NCBI RefSeq assembly: GCF_007692705.1
Contig: NZ_REBN01000157.1
Span: 1-53,331, forward strand
DNA length: 53,331 nt
Direction of reading: 5' to 3'
DNA from: Mongoliibacter sp.
GTDB lineage: Bacteria; Bacteroidota; Bacteroidia; Cytophagales; Cyclobacteriaceae
Of the stretch, positions 36,144 through 45,482 are shown one piece after another. The notes under the pieces were generated by a model. The model saw only the letters and a list, made by a program, of their open reading frames with translations. It had not been told where the DNA came from and ran no database searches. Each line of letters begins with the position of its first letter. The stretch's first letter is position 1. The translations under genes and the position numbers were made by a program.

Positions 36144-36391
36144 ATCCCAAGGAGATCTTTCAATTGATCGTCTGACAATTTCACGGTTTTTCCTTCAGAA
36201 TAAGATCGAATGCTTTTTGCCAATCGTTCTTGAACTATTGGGTCATCAAAGAACCGGTCATTTTTCACTTCATTTGAAATTTCGTAAACCTTTCCTTTTC
36301 CTCGCTTTATTATTACTCTCTCATTTTGATCGATCAGGTCTAAGTATTTTTTAAGATTTTGGCGAAATTCCCTGGTGCTAATTACTATCAT
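36140..36391 (-). CDS. YefM/Phd-type antitoxin
   Basis: The 83-aa protein starts MIVISTREFRQNLKKYLDLI, the typical Phd/YefM N-terminal DNA-binding fold, and has an acidic C-terminal part that would wrap the toxin. I chose the ATG at 36391 over one seven codons upstream because family members start there. In the family, antitoxin and toxin together repress their promoter. Here the partner downstream has an internal stop, so the antitoxin may act alone as a repressor or decoy. It overlaps the toxin start by 4 bp. Confidence 0.85.
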   Translation of the reverse strand: MIVISTREFRQNLKKYLDLIDQNERVIIKRGKGKVYEISNEVKNDRFFDDPIVQERLAKSIRSYSEGKTVKLSDDQLKDLLGI

Positions 36392-36449
36392 GATAATTGA
36401 TTTTGTGTACACATTATGGTACTTTAAACTACATGAAAAAGTTCAGGGT

Positions 36450-37748
36450 TCAAATAAAATCCACCAAACCTTCCAACTTCATGCCTCTACTTCCTTTGAT
36501 CAGGATCAAGTGGTCTTCGAATCGAGAGTCCTGAAGCCAGTTGCGAAAAGAAAAAGGATCAGGGAAATACAACGCCCTCATTGGAGCCTTGGCCAAGGCT
36601 GCTTGCACGTGTTTTCCTGTAAAACAGATTTTGTCAAATTCAAATTTGGAGACGATTTCCCCCAGTTTTGCATGTTCTTCTTCGGTACTGTCTCCCAATT
36701 CATACATGTCTCCCAAAATGACCATTTTATGTTTTTTGCCTGTCATTTTCCCAAAAGTATCAATAGCGACTTCCATGCTGGAGGGATTGGCATTATAAGC
36801 ATCCAAGATGATGAGGTTGCTTCGTTTTTCTACCAATTGGGAACGCATATTGGATGGGTTGTAAGCTTTGACTGCTTCTACGGCTCCTTCCATAGGCACA
36901 TCGAAAAATTTGCCTATGGTAATGGCATTCGCAATATTTCCGAAGTTGTAAGCACCTATCATATGGGATGTATGGATAGCAGAATCGCCTTCCACCCTGA
37001 ATTGTACAAATGGATTGGCATCTTCAAAAATCACTTCGCAAAAATCTCCCTTGGCCGGATACATCACAGGATTTTCAAATCGCTTGGCCATATTGGAAAG
37101 TATGGGGTCTTGGGAATTGATAAAGACAGTTCCTTTATTTTCCCTGAGATGCTGAAAGAGTTCTGTTTTTGTTTTCAGTACACCCTCAGGGCCTCCCATG
37201 CCTTCGAGATGGGCTTTTCCGATATTGGTGATAAATCCATGAGTTGGATCTGCAATATCACAAAGCTCTTTGATGTCTCCCTGTTTGTTGGCCCCCATTT
37301 CAATGATGGCTATTTCCGTATTATCCGGTATAGCTAATAGGGTCAAAGGAACACCGATATGGTTGTTGAGGTTACCGATAGTAGCCGAAGTTTTGTATTT
37401 GGTTTTCAGGACAGCATGAAGCAATTCTTTGGAAGTGGTTTTGCCATTACTTCCTGTAAGCCCAATGATGGGGATGGAGAGTTGTTTTCTTCGGTAATTG
37501 GCCAGTTGCTGTAAGGCAGTCAAGGCATCATCCACCAAAAAATAGCGCTCGTCTCCTGAAACAGCGAACGCTTCCTCATCGATGACGACAAGACTTGCGC
37601 CCGCTTCCAAGGCTTTCGGGGCAAATTCATTGGCGTTGAAATTAGGGCCTTTCAATGCGAAAAACACATTCCCATCTTTGATATTTCTGGTATCTGTACT
37701 GACTCCTGTGGAGGATCTGTAAAGCTTGTAAAGTCTCTCTATTTCCAT
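36450..37748 (-). CDS. murF: UDP-N-acetylmuramoyl-tripeptide--D-alanyl-D-alanine ligase
   Basis: This 432-aa Mur ligase adds D-Ala-D-Ala to the UDP-MurNAc tripeptide in peptidoglycan synthesis. The ATP-binding loop GLTGSNGKTT is at 96-105; the N-terminal substrate domain and the C-terminal domain are both present, so the length is normal. It is outside the usual mur/fts cluster, as often seen for murF in Bacteroidota. It is divergent from the FG-GAP protein gene, separated by 91 bp. Confidence 0.93.
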   Translation of the reverse strand: MEIERLYKLYRSSTGVSTDTRNIKDGNVFFALKGPNFNANEFAPKALEAGASLVVIDEEAFAVSGDERYFLVDDALTALQQLANYRRKQLSIPIIGLTGSNGKTTSKELLHAVLKTKYKTSATIGNLNNHIGVPLTLLAIPDNTEIAIIEMGANKQGDIKELCDIADPTHGFITNIGKAHLEGMGGPEGVLKTKTELFQHLRENKGTVFINSQDPILSNMAKRFENPVMYPAKGDFCEVIFEDANPFVQFRVEGDSAIHTSHMIGAYNFGNIANAITIGKFFDVPMEGAVEAVKAYNPSNMRSQLVEKRSNLIILDAYNANPSSMEVAIDTFGKMTGKKHKMVILGDMYELGDSTEEEHAKLGEIVSKFEFDKICFTGKHVQAALAKAPMRALYFPDPFSFRNWLQDSRFEDHLILIKGSRGMKLEGLVDFI

Positions 37749-37839
37749 GGTCTGAATTAATTCTTTAAAATTAGCGGTTTCCTTATATCCTATATCATTT
37801 GGAATCGTTTAATTTTAAGTCCATATCGATCGGGTTTAA

Positions 37840-39945
37840 ATGAAGTATATCGTAACCGCTTTCTTTTTAGTTTATTCTTTTTTGTCACTGGGACAGCAAA
37901 GTTACACATTTGACCAATCCATTTCCATCATTTCCGGAGGAGTGAACGTTCCCATTCCATTCAGTCCAGGTATCAATGCAGCCCAATTTCAGGAAATGGA
38001 TACCAATGGTGATGGGCAGGAAGAACTGGTGATTTGGGATATCAATTCTCGTAGAATTTTGGTTTTTGCGGTGGAAGAGGAAGGTTTTAGGTATCTGCCC
38101 GAAATGGCTTTCTACTTTCCTTCTGACGTCAATGGATTTTTGGTGTTGGCTGATTTTGACGGAAATGGGAAAAAGGATCTTTTCACTTCCAGTCCTTTTG
38201 GGATCAAAGCTTATAGAAATATCACGCCATCTGGAGCGCGTTTTCCCCAATGGGAAGTAGCCCAGAATTTTCTCCGCCTGGACAACGGATCCAATGTCAC
38301 CGCCAACAATTTGGATACACCTCTTTTTATTGACATTGATGGGGATGGGGATTTGGATATCCTCACTTTCAATTTTGCGGTGGGCGACTACATAGAGTTT
38401 TACCGCAACACCAGCATGGAGCGCAAAGGTATTGCTGATATTGATGGTTTTGCCTTTCCCGAGGCGAGGTGGGGAGGTTTTGAATTCTGTGATTGTGGCA
38501 CGTTCAGTTTCGGGGTTACCTGTGCTGGGATGCCGATTGGTACGGTTGAAGAAGAAATGCCCCAAGGAAGGATAGAACATGCCGGAGGGCATTCTCTGCT
38601 CTATGCGGACTTTGATGGAGATGGGAAGAAAGATCTGTTGATGGGACAGGATGAGTGCAATACCCTTTATTTTCTGCCTAATAAAGGAACAAACGACAGG
38701 CCGATATTCGATGAATTTTCTTTGGAAGTACCGGGTTTTGGTGACCTTCCCGAATTCCCCGTTTTTCACGCTTCCTACCTTTGGAAAGGGAATTTGCTTG
38801 TCAGTTCCTTGGCTTCTGGAACGGCAGGAACCTTTCAGGCAGATTATGCACAAAATATTTTTCGAAGTGAAGGTCAAAATGGCTTTGCACCTTTCCTTCA
38901 GGAAAGCCTTTTGGATTTGGGAGAAAACAGCAGGCCCTTTTTCAAGGGATTTGCTTCAGATGGGGAGCTGGTCGTTACAGCCAACTCATTTTTCAATGGT
39001 AAGGTAGTGGGTAAAGCCTATAGATTCATAATCAATGAAAATGAATGGATTTTGGAAGAGGATGATTTTCTAAACCTATCAGAGTTGGACCTATTGGATT
39101 TAAGGTATCAGGAATTCCAAACGCCCCAGGGAAAGACTACCTATTGGGTGACGGGAACGGATACCCTTAATTTTGCCTTGGTCAGGAGATTTTTTTACAG
39201 CGAAAGGGCAGATTTTTCGGAAAGGAAAGAAATTCAGCTTCCCTCCATTCAGGTTTTCCCCTTAGATCAGATTGAGCTATTTTCTTTTGAAGGAAGGAAT
39301 TACATCTTATTGGCCAGACAAACCGGTGAATTGATTTTACTTAGTATTGATTTTGGCAGTGGAGAAGTAAGCTTAGAAGAAAAGCAATTTTTGGGCTTTT
39401 CGGATAATCCGGCCAACAGAAACCTGAATGTACATGTAATTCCGGGTAATAGTCCTTCTTTGTATGCGGTGGACCAAAGAGGGGTGTTGATCTATATTGC
39501 TGATTTTATGAATCAAAATCAAAGGGAAACTGTACAAATCAAAGGTCTTGGAGAAGGGGAGTTAAGACAAAGTAGGTTGGGAAGGATTACCAGTATTACT
39601 TCAGTCCCTAGACCTTTTGAAGATTCCAGAGATCTTATATTGGGTTCTTCGGGAGGAGGTTTGGAATATTTGAAGAATGAGGTTTCCCAGTTGATTCCCG
39701 GTGAAGAAATTCAGCTTAGGGTTTTTCCCAATCCATCCAATGGAATTTTTTCAGTACTCAGTTCCAAAAGATTGAGTATGCGGATGATTACCAGTATGGG
39801 ACAGGTAATCACAGAATATCGGGAGATTCCCGCCAATAGCAATGTCACTTTCCAATTTGGGTTTTTAGCTCCCGGGGTCTATATCCTGGATTTTGTTTCC
39901 CAGGAGGGTGATCGGTTGACTAAAAAACTGATTGTCAAGAGGTGA
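37840..39945 (+). CDS. Secreted FG-GAP/VCBS repeat protein with T9SS sorting domain
   Basis: The 701-aa precursor has a signal peptide (about residues 1-19), several calcium-binding FG-GAP-type motifs (DTNGDGQEE near 54, DFDGNGKKD at 105, DIDGDGDLD at 165, DFDGDGKKD at 257) that suggest a beta-propeller, and a C-terminal type A sorting domain from about residue 625 (RVFPNPSNGIF ... GVYILDF ... LIVKR). It should be exported by the type IX system and attached or released at the surface. Ligand unknown. It is transcribed alone. Confidence 0.9.
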   Translation: MKYIVTAFFLVYSFLSLGQQSYTFDQSISIISGGVNVPIPFSPGINAAQFQEMDTNGDGQEELVIWDINSRRILVFAVEEEGFRYLPEMAFYFPSDVNGFLVLADFDGNGKKDLFTSSPFGIKAYRNITPSGARFPQWEVAQNFLRLDNGSNVTANNLDTPLFIDIDGDGDLDILTFNFAVGDYIEFYRNTSMERKGIADIDGFAFPEARWGGFEFCDCGTFSFGVTCAGMPIGTVEEEMPQGRIEHAGGHSLLYADFDGDGKKDLLMGQDECNTLYFLPNKGTNDRPIFDEFSLEVPGFGDLPEFPVFHASYLWKGNLLVSSLASGTAGTFQADYAQNIFRSEGQNGFAPFLQESLLDLGENSRPFFKGFASDGELVVTANSFFNGKVVGKAYRFIINENEWILEEDDFLNLSELDLLDLRYQEFQTPQGKTTYWVTGTDTLNFALVRRFFYSERADFSERKEIQLPSIQVFPLDQIELFSFEGRNYILLARQTGELILLSIDFGSGEVSLEEKQFLGFSDNPANRNLNVHVIPGNSPSLYAVDQRGVLIYIADFMNQNQRETVQIKGLGEGELRQSRLGRITSITSVPRPFEDSRDLILGSSGGGLEYLKNEVSQLIPGEEIQLRVFPNPSNGIFSVLSSKRLSMRMITSMGQVITEYREIPANSNVTFQFGFLAPGVYILDFVSQEGDRLTKKLIVKR

Positions 39946-40137
39946 ATTTCTTAGGGTTTTTGGGATCAGAATAACGTACCCGATCAATCTTTCATTGGTA
40001 GCAAGAAGAAAGTTGGGATATCGACCACACATGAAGGCAAGGGTCAGAAAAGATAAATACCCAGCTTTAATTAAAATACCCCGCGCTATTGTTTCCTTTT
40101 GTCAATTTCGTGATTCATGGAAATGAGAACTTTCCTA

Positions 40138-40959
40138 TCAATAGCTTTCATTTTCATTAGGAAATGACCTACTTTTCACATCTGAGATATAATTCTGCAC
40201 AGCATTGGTCATAACCTCCTGAAGGTTGGCATACTGTCTGAGAAAGCGAGGTTTAAACTCCTGATTGATGCCTAGCATATCGTGGACTACCAAAACCTGC
40301 CCGTCTACGTCTCCTCCTGCACCGATTCCAATAACTGGAATAGTAACTGTTTCTGCCACCTTTTTAGCCAAAGAAGCTGGGATTTTTTCCAGAATGATGG
40401 CAAAGCAGCCACATTCCTCTAAAAGTTTGGCATCTTCAATCAGTTTATTTGCCTCTTCTTCTTCTTTTGCCCTTACGGTATAAGTTCCGAACTTATAAAT
40501 ACTCTGTGGGGTCAAACCTAAATGTCCCATCACTGGTACTCCAGCGCTGAGGATTCGAACAACAGACTCCTTGATTTCAGAACCACCTTCTACTTTGACA
40601 GCATGAGCACCTGACTCTTTCATGATTCGGATGGTGGAGCGCAGGGCTTCTGATGAGTTTCCCTGATAAGAACCGAATGGTATATCTACTACCACAAATG
40701 CACGCTTCACTGCTCTCACGACTGATGTTGCATGGTATATCATTTGATCCAAAGTGATAGGAAGGGTGGTCTCATGTCCTGCCATGACATTGGAAGCTGA
40801 ATCCCCTACCAATATGATATCTATACCTGCTGCGTCCACGATACCTGCCATTGAAAAGTCATAGGCCGTAAGCATTGAGATTTTTTCCCCACGATTTTTC
40901 ATTTCCTGGAGAATGTGGGTGGTAATTCTTTTGATATTGGATGATTGGTGTACAGACAT
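40138..40959 (-). CDS. panB: 3-methyl-2-oxobutanoate hydroxymethyltransferase
   Basis: This 273-aa TIM-barrel enzyme makes ketopantoate in pantothenate/CoA synthesis. Family landmarks: [15 protein letters not shown] near 51-65 with a metal-binding aspartate, KVEGG in the middle, ILEKIP and [14 protein letters not shown] in the C-terminal half. Length is normal. It starts 6 bp after the stop of the PyrR-like PRTase gene and is probably co-transcribed with it and, further upstream, rsgA. Confidence 0.95.
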   Translation of the reverse strand: MSVHQSSNIKRITTHILQEMKNRGEKISMLTAYDFSMAGIVDAAGIDIILVGDSASNVMAGHETTLPITLDQMIYHATSVVRAVKRAFVVVDIPFGSYQGNSSEALRSTIRIMKESGAHAVKVEGGSEIKESVVRILSAGVPVMGHLGLTPQSIYKFGTYTVRAKEEEEANKLIEDAKLLEECGCFAIILEKIPASLAKKVAETVTIPVIGIGAGGDVDGQVLVVHDMLGINQEFKPRFLRQYANLQEVMTNAVQNYISDVKSRSFPNENESY

Positions 40960-40965
40960 TGGAAA

Positions 40966-41469
40966 TCAGTGAAGGTGAACAGTTTTGTTTTTTGGGGATA
41001 AATCCACAGTTATGTGATCGTTGAGCGTGGTGGCAAGCTCTAAGCCGGTGTAATCAGGGGTGACAGGGAATAATTTGTGACTTCTGTTGACCAATACAGC
41101 CACTTCCATTTTTTTGATGGGTAGGTCTAGAAATGGCTTCAGTGCATAAACCAAAGTTTTCCCTGTATTGAGCACATCATCCACAATGATGATGCAGCGG
41201 TTAGTGAGGTCTATCTTTTCAGAGAGCATGACCTCTCCTCTGTAGACATCTTTTTTATCCAGATTGATTTCAAGAACCTTGGTTTGAATAGGAGAAATTT
41301 TCTCTAAAGACTCGGCCAAAAAACCTGCAAGCAGATGGCCCATTCCTGTAATTCCTGCAAAGACAATATTGTCCTCAGCGGCATTTCTTTCGTAGATTTC
41401 AAATGCCATCCTGGTGATCTTTTGCTTGATTTTGTTTTGGTCCAAGACCAAGGTTTTGTCGCTGCTCAT
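40966..41469 (-). CDS. PyrR-like phosphoribosyltransferase family protein
   Basis: The 167-aa protein has a PRTase fold with the PRPP loop IIIVDDVLNTGKT at 93-105 and a PyrR-like C-terminal segment (EVAVLVNRSHKLFPVTPDYTGL). PyrR proteins regulate pyr operons through RNA and have weak uracil PRTase activity; in Bacteroidota this homologue is not tied to pyr genes, and its role is unclear. I leave the symbol open. It is followed 6 bp later by panB and preceded by rsgA. Confidence 0.78.
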   Translation of the reverse strand: MSSDKTLVLDQNKIKQKITRMAFEIYERNAAEDNIVFAGITGMGHLLAGFLAESLEKISPIQTKVLEINLDKKDVYRGEVMLSEKIDLTNRCIIIVDDVLNTGKTLVYALKPFLDLPIKKMEVAVLVNRSHKLFPVTPDYTGLELATTLNDHITVDLSPKNKTVHLH

Positions 41470-41554
41470 ATGGATAAATTGAAATCTGAATTTGTGGTCT
41501 GAAAATTAAGTTAATTGAAAATGGATTCAAAACATTGCATCCAAAGTTCTCTTC

Positions 41555-42478
41555 CTACCTGTGACTGTCTTCTTCATGTAGGATATTGACATAGCTCTCG
41601 TAACGGTAAGGGTGAATATATCCTTCTTCCATTTTTTCCAGAACTTTACAACCAGGCTCGTTGAGGTGCCTGCAGTTGTTGTATTTGCATTGCCCCAGGT
41701 ATTGGCGCATTTCCACGAAATAATGTGAAAGTTCATATTGGTCAATGTCAAGGATACCGAACTCTTTGATTCCTGGAGTGTCTATTAGAAAACCACCTTC
41801 AGGAATTTCAAACATTTCTGCGAAAGTAGTGGTATGGACTCCTTTTGCACTGAATTTGGAAATCTCTTTGGTAGTCTGAACAGCAGAGGGTACCAGTTTA
41901 TTCAAAATAGTGGATTTACCTACACCTGAATGCCCCGAAAGTAATGTGGTTTTGCCCTTGAGCATATCAGAAAGAGAAAGCTTGATGTCCTCATCTTCCA
42001 AAGCTGAAATTTCCAACACGGGATAGCCCAATGTGTCATAAATATCATGTATGTCTTGAAGAAAATCCAAATCCTTTGGTTTGTACTCCAGGTCCATTTT
42101 ATTGACTATTATGCAAGCAGGAATCCTGAAACTTTCTGTACTTACCAAAAACCTATCGATAAAGCCTAGGGAAGTCCTCGGACTTCTGAGGGTGACAATC
42201 AAAAAAGCCTGGTCAATATTAGATGCGATGATATGTGAATGGTGTGCTTTTCGGGTTGATTTTCGGATGATATAATTCTCCCGGGGAAGTATGTCTCTGA
42301 TGACAGTAGATTCATGATCTGCTTCATTTTCTAAAAGTACAATGTCACCCACGGCAATGGGATTGGTCAATTTGAGGTCTTCCTGTTTGAATTTCCCCCT
42401 GAGTCTGGCATTTTTGATGCCTTCGTCTGTTTGGACCACGTACCAGCTGCCGGTGGATTTGATGACTCTTCCTTGCAT
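41555..42478 (-). CDS. rsgA: Ribosome small-subunit-dependent GTPase A
   Basis: The 307-aa circularly permuted GTPase has an N-terminal OB domain, NKMD at 126-129 before the P-loop GHSGVGKST at 182-190, DTPG near 233 and a zinc knuckle with C264, C269, H271 and C277. RsgA acts in late 30S maturation by releasing other factors and checking the decoding site. It is upstream of the PyrR-like gene (85 bp gap) on the same strand. Confidence 0.96.
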   Translation of the reverse strand: MQGRVIKSTGSWYVVQTDEGIKNARLRGKFKQEDLKLTNPIAVGDIVLLENEADHESTVIRDILPRENYIIRKSTRKAHHSHIIASNIDQAFLIVTLRSPRTSLGFIDRFLVSTESFRIPACIIVNKMDLEYKPKDLDFLQDIHDIYDTLGYPVLEISALEDEDIKLSLSDMLKGKTTLLSGHSGVGKSTILNKLVPSAVQTTKEISKFSAKGVHTTTFAEMFEIPEGGFLIDTPGIKEFGILDIDQYELSHYFVEMRQYLGQCKYNNCRHLNEPGCKVLEKMEEGYIHPYRYESYVNILHEEDSHR

Positions 42479-42585
42479 CTTTATTTATTGATTTCCAGTT
42501 TTAATAACATATTGCTCACCTGAGGTTATTTTGGATATTCCTGATTCATAATCCTATAACCTGGCTAAGTTTTCCAAAGTATGCA

Positions 42586-43587
42586 TTACAGGCCAAGATT
42601 CTTCCAAAGCCATTCTTTTAATTTCTTCTGATTTTCCTCACTGCAAAGTTCAAGACTTTGGATATTTATAAACAACAATTTACTGTTCGACTCGCATCGA
42701 TTGAGTTTTTTTTCAATATACCCATCCCATCTGTTGAATGGATGCAAAGATATAAAAGATGGCCTAGCAAAGTTTGTATTCCCGCTTTTGATCTCAAGAT
42801 GATAGAAAAATGAAGCACAATTAAACTGTGAATTGTGCCGGAACTTATATTTGACTTGATTAGTAAGGATATCAGGATGTTTGTCGAAGTAATTTTTTAG
42901 GGTATTTTTATTGACCGCGTGAGGAGTATGGCTTGAAAAGAAATAACTCCATTTAAACCCAAGCGCTTTGGCACTGTTCCATTGGCCAATATGAAAAGAG
43001 GGTTTTGGCTGAAATGCTTTATTTTTCAAAAGCTTATGTTGCATCTTGGTATTCAATGCATTCCATAAGTTTCTCAGTACAGGCCGGACTAGCCACTTTC
43101 CTCGCATAACAGGTCTTCCCTCTAAGAATAAATCTTGTGGCTTAAGTGGTCTGATGACAAACATGTCATCACTGAGGTATATAAAGTTTTCCGACAAGTC
43201 TTTTATTTTCCAGAGTAAGGCTTCTATGGAACGGCTGTTGAAGGTGGGTAAAAATTCCAGGTGATCTCTGAAAATCTCTTTATGGTCAATTACCTGTACA
43301 TCATTAACACGATCGGGGAAGGTTTTTTCAATATCATCTTGAATGTTGGGGTACTGACTGTCTGTAACAATAAAAATTTTCCTGATAAAAGGAGCAAATT
43401 TTAGTAGAGAAAGTGTGCTGTATTTCAATTCATTGGCGTTTCCAAATCTGGTCTTTTCAGCCCCTGGAATATACTTTCTGGTCTTACCCTTCAAGGCATT
43501 GTCCATTTTGGATTGATGAATAGGGTCATTTCCATCCACCCATGTAATTACAGCATCTATCGGTTGTTTACGTGTTGAATATGTCAT
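42586..43587 (-). CDS. Stealth-family sugar-phosphate transferase
   Basis: The 333-aa protein has Stealth region CR1 (IDAVITWVDGNDP near 10-22), CR2 (TRFGNANELKYS... FAPFIRKIFIVTD... FIYLSDDMFVI, about 46-145) and a CR3-like SSHTPHAVNK. Stealth proteins transfer hexose-1-phosphate units in capsule or glycan synthesis and are related to the GlcNAc-phosphotransferase of animals. Here a full capsule locus is absent. It starts 5 bp after the stop of a GT2-like gene on the same strand, so the two probably act on one glycan. Confidence 0.85.
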   Translation of the reverse strand: MTYSTRKQPIDAVITWVDGNDPIHQSKMDNALKGKTRKYIPGAEKTRFGNANELKYSTLSLLKFAPFIRKIFIVTDSQYPNIQDDIEKTFPDRVNDVQVIDHKEIFRDHLEFLPTFNSRSIEALLWKIKDLSENFIYLSDDMFVIRPLKPQDLFLEGRPVMRGKWLVRPVLRNLWNALNTKMQHKLLKNKAFQPKPSFHIGQWNSAKALGFKWSYFFSSHTPHAVNKNTLKNYFDKHPDILTNQVKYKFRHNSQFNCASFFYHLEIKSGNTNFARPSFISLHPFNRWDGYIEKKLNRCESNSKLLFINIQSLELCSEENQKKLKEWLWKNLGL

Positions 43588-43592
43588 GAGTA

Positions 43593-44450
43593 CTAGACTA
43601 TCCCTTTAAATCTATCGGGTATTTTGACAACTAGTTTCCATTTTAACATGGTGGGCTTATTCCATGCATAAATTGGTCTGGCGACACTTTGGAGCTTTCT
43701 AGCAATAGATAGCCATTTCTCCTCAGTTTTGGGTTTTGAATGAGTGATGATATCTATGGTTTTTGCCCTTTTTTTGATATGCCCTTCTCTTCCTGTAGCC
43801 ATCCTGTCTTTGTCCAGGAACCTGTCCTGAATCATTTTATAATCTACAGATCCAAAGTGGAATAAGTACAAGTTGGGATCGATTCTGAAATTATGACCTT
43901 TGACCCGATGGAAGCCGGAACCCCAGTTAACAGGTTTGGCTATAACAGAAGGTTTGGTATACCTAGAAGAAATCAAGGCATAGGATCTCTGACCTAAAAA
44001 AGCCGCTGATTTGTCCAAAGTAGCTTCTTTATTCAAATCCTGACCGACATCGATGCCTAGTCCAGACACTGAGGGTTCAATAGGGATTTCGCTTAAGTAT
44101 TGAGCGAGAGATTTACCATAGTTAGGGTCGACTAATAAAAATTCATCTGCATCTACACCAATGATCACATCATAAGTATTCAATAGTTTTTTGGCGACAT
44201 CCGATAAGAAACCAAGTCTTCTTTTTTCCGCAGAAACGACATGTTCTACAACCCTTTTTTCATGAAAGACATTGACTTTACCTGCATTTTTGGGAACTGG
44301 CTGGTCTTCTCCATCCAAATAGATGTATAAGTTTTCTTTTCCTAGTTCTCTCCCATAATATTCTATCCAGCGGGTCAAAAAGAAATCATCATTTCTTGCC
44401 ATGGTGATCGCAGCGATCTTTTTTTGAGGATTTATAGTGTCTGCCGGCAT
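43593..44450 (-). CDS. GT2-like glycosyltransferase (Glyco_tranf_2_4 type)
   Basis: The 285-aa protein begins with KKIAAITMARNDDFFLTRWIEYY, typical of the GT2-like family that starts with an MxRNE/D motif, and has a DAD motif at 99-101 (IGVDADEFLL) for nucleotide-sugar and metal binding. No membrane segment is present. It probably transfers a sugar to a surface glycan. It lies 5 bp upstream of the Stealth gene and 189 bp from the divergent FkbM gene. Confidence 0.8.
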   Translation of the reverse strand: MPADTINPQKKIAAITMARNDDFFLTRWIEYYGRELGKENLYIYLDGEDQPVPKNAGKVNVFHEKRVVEHVVSAEKRRLGFLSDVAKKLLNTYDVIIGVDADEFLLVDPNYGKSLAQYLSEIPIEPSVSGLGIDVGQDLNKEATLDKSAAFLGQRSYALISSRYTKPSVIAKPVNWGSGFHRVKGHNFRIDPNLYLFHFGSVDYKMIQDRFLDKDRMATGREGHIKKRAKTIDIITHSKPKTEEKWLSIARKLQSVARPIYAWNKPTMLKWKLVVKIPDRFKGIV

Positions 44451-44639
44451 TAAAACTTAGTACTTTAGTCAACAAATGTAGCTTTTAATAAGCATTTTTT
44501 GAAACGCTTTGCAGCTTATTGGAATGTGCGGGATTGTATTTCGAATTGAGCGATTTCCAATCTGCTTTTTGGAATTCCATAAAAATTTAATTATCCTATA
44601 AGTTACTTGAATCTGATTAAGAGTTTTACAAAAAATATT

Positions 44640-45434
44640 ATGAATGTAAAAAGCTTTTTTAAAAAGCATTACAACCGGATAAGATTTTACCTCTGTGCCT
44701 CAGAAAACCCTTTGTATATGGGTTTTTACAAATTTATCTACAGGCCACCATCAGGTACCCTTTCAGAGTTTCTGGATGTTTATTCAAAAAAGAATTCTCC
44801 TATCAAATTTATTCAGGTAGGTGCAAATGATGGTTTCATTCATGATCCGATCCAAAAATTCATAAAAAGAGATAATTGGTCAGGAGTCATGTTAGAACCT
44901 CAACCTGAGGTATATGAAGGCTGGTTAAAAAGAATCCATAAGCTTAGGCCAGAAGTAAAAACTGTAAATGCTGCCCTTTCTAATACAGAAGGCAAGGAAA
45001 TCCTTTATACTGTTTCTTTTAGTTCAGATAGATGGGCGACAGGGCTTTCTAGTTTTAATAAAAATCAACTGATTCAAAAAATAGAGGATGGTACTATAGA
45101 AAATAAAGCTAGAAAAGCAGGGGTAGAACCCCCTAAGGACAAGTCAACGTGGATTGCAGAAAAGCAAATCAATACGGTCACGGCAGAAAAGGTTTATGAA
45201 ATGCTAGATGGGGAAGATTTGGACCTGCTTGCAATTGATACTGAAGGTTTTGATTTCGAGATTTTAAAAATGTTTGATTTGTCAAAAATAATGCCTGATG
45301 TGATCATTTATGAGGAGGAACATTTTGATCAAGCCACAAAAGAAAGCTGTAAAAACTATTTGACAGAACATGAATATGTTTATCATCAGGTGGGGAGGGA
45401 TGCATATGCGGTAAAGAAAGGTTTAAAAATATAA
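44640..45434 (+). CDS. FkbM-family methyltransferase
   Basis: The 264-aa protein has a SAM-binding loop FIQVGANDGFIHDP near residue 63 and the FkbM C-terminal region LLAIDTEGFDFEIL...DVIIYEEEHF. FkbM enzymes O-methylate sugars or other small groups. I chose the ATG at 44640 over an upstream TTG at 44607. It is divergent from the GT2/Stealth pair, and together the three look like a small glycan-decoration locus. A hairpin terminator follows the stop. Confidence 0.88.
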   Translation: MNVKSFFKKHYNRIRFYLCASENPLYMGFYKFIYRPPSGTLSEFLDVYSKKNSPIKFIQVGANDGFIHDPIQKFIKRDNWSGVMLEPQPEVYEGWLKRIHKLRPEVKTVNAALSNTEGKEILYTVSFSSDRWATGLSSFNKNQLIQKIEDGTIENKARKAGVEPPKDKSTWIAEKQINTVTAEKVYEMLDGEDLDLLAIDTEGFDFEILKMFDLSKIMPDVIIYEEEHFDQATKESCKNYLTEHEYVYHQVGRDAYAVKKGLKI

Positions 45435-45462
45435 ATGCCCTGAAGGCAACTCCAGGGCATTT
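45433..45462. terminator. Hairpin terminator between fkbM-like gene and peroxiredoxin
   Basis: AAATGCCCTG (45433-45442) is perfectly complementary to CAGGGCATTT (45453-45462) with a 10-nt loop. It sits exactly between two convergent genes and can serve both, though the T tract is short. Confidence 0.75.
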
Positions 45463-45482
45463 GAAAATTGAAATTAATTCAA

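Noticed and set aside
36375-37337. 320-codon plus-strand frame opposite murF
   Set aside because: The murF frame has clear Mur ligase motifs. The antisense frame has an unnatural Phe/Cys/His-rich composition and no recognisable domain.
37885-38877. 330-codon open frame on the minus strand inside the FG-GAP protein gene
   Set aside because: It lies wholly opposite a gene with a signal peptide, calcium-binding repeats and a T9SS domain. Its composition is Lys/Ile/His-rich with no domain, so it is a shadow of codon bias.
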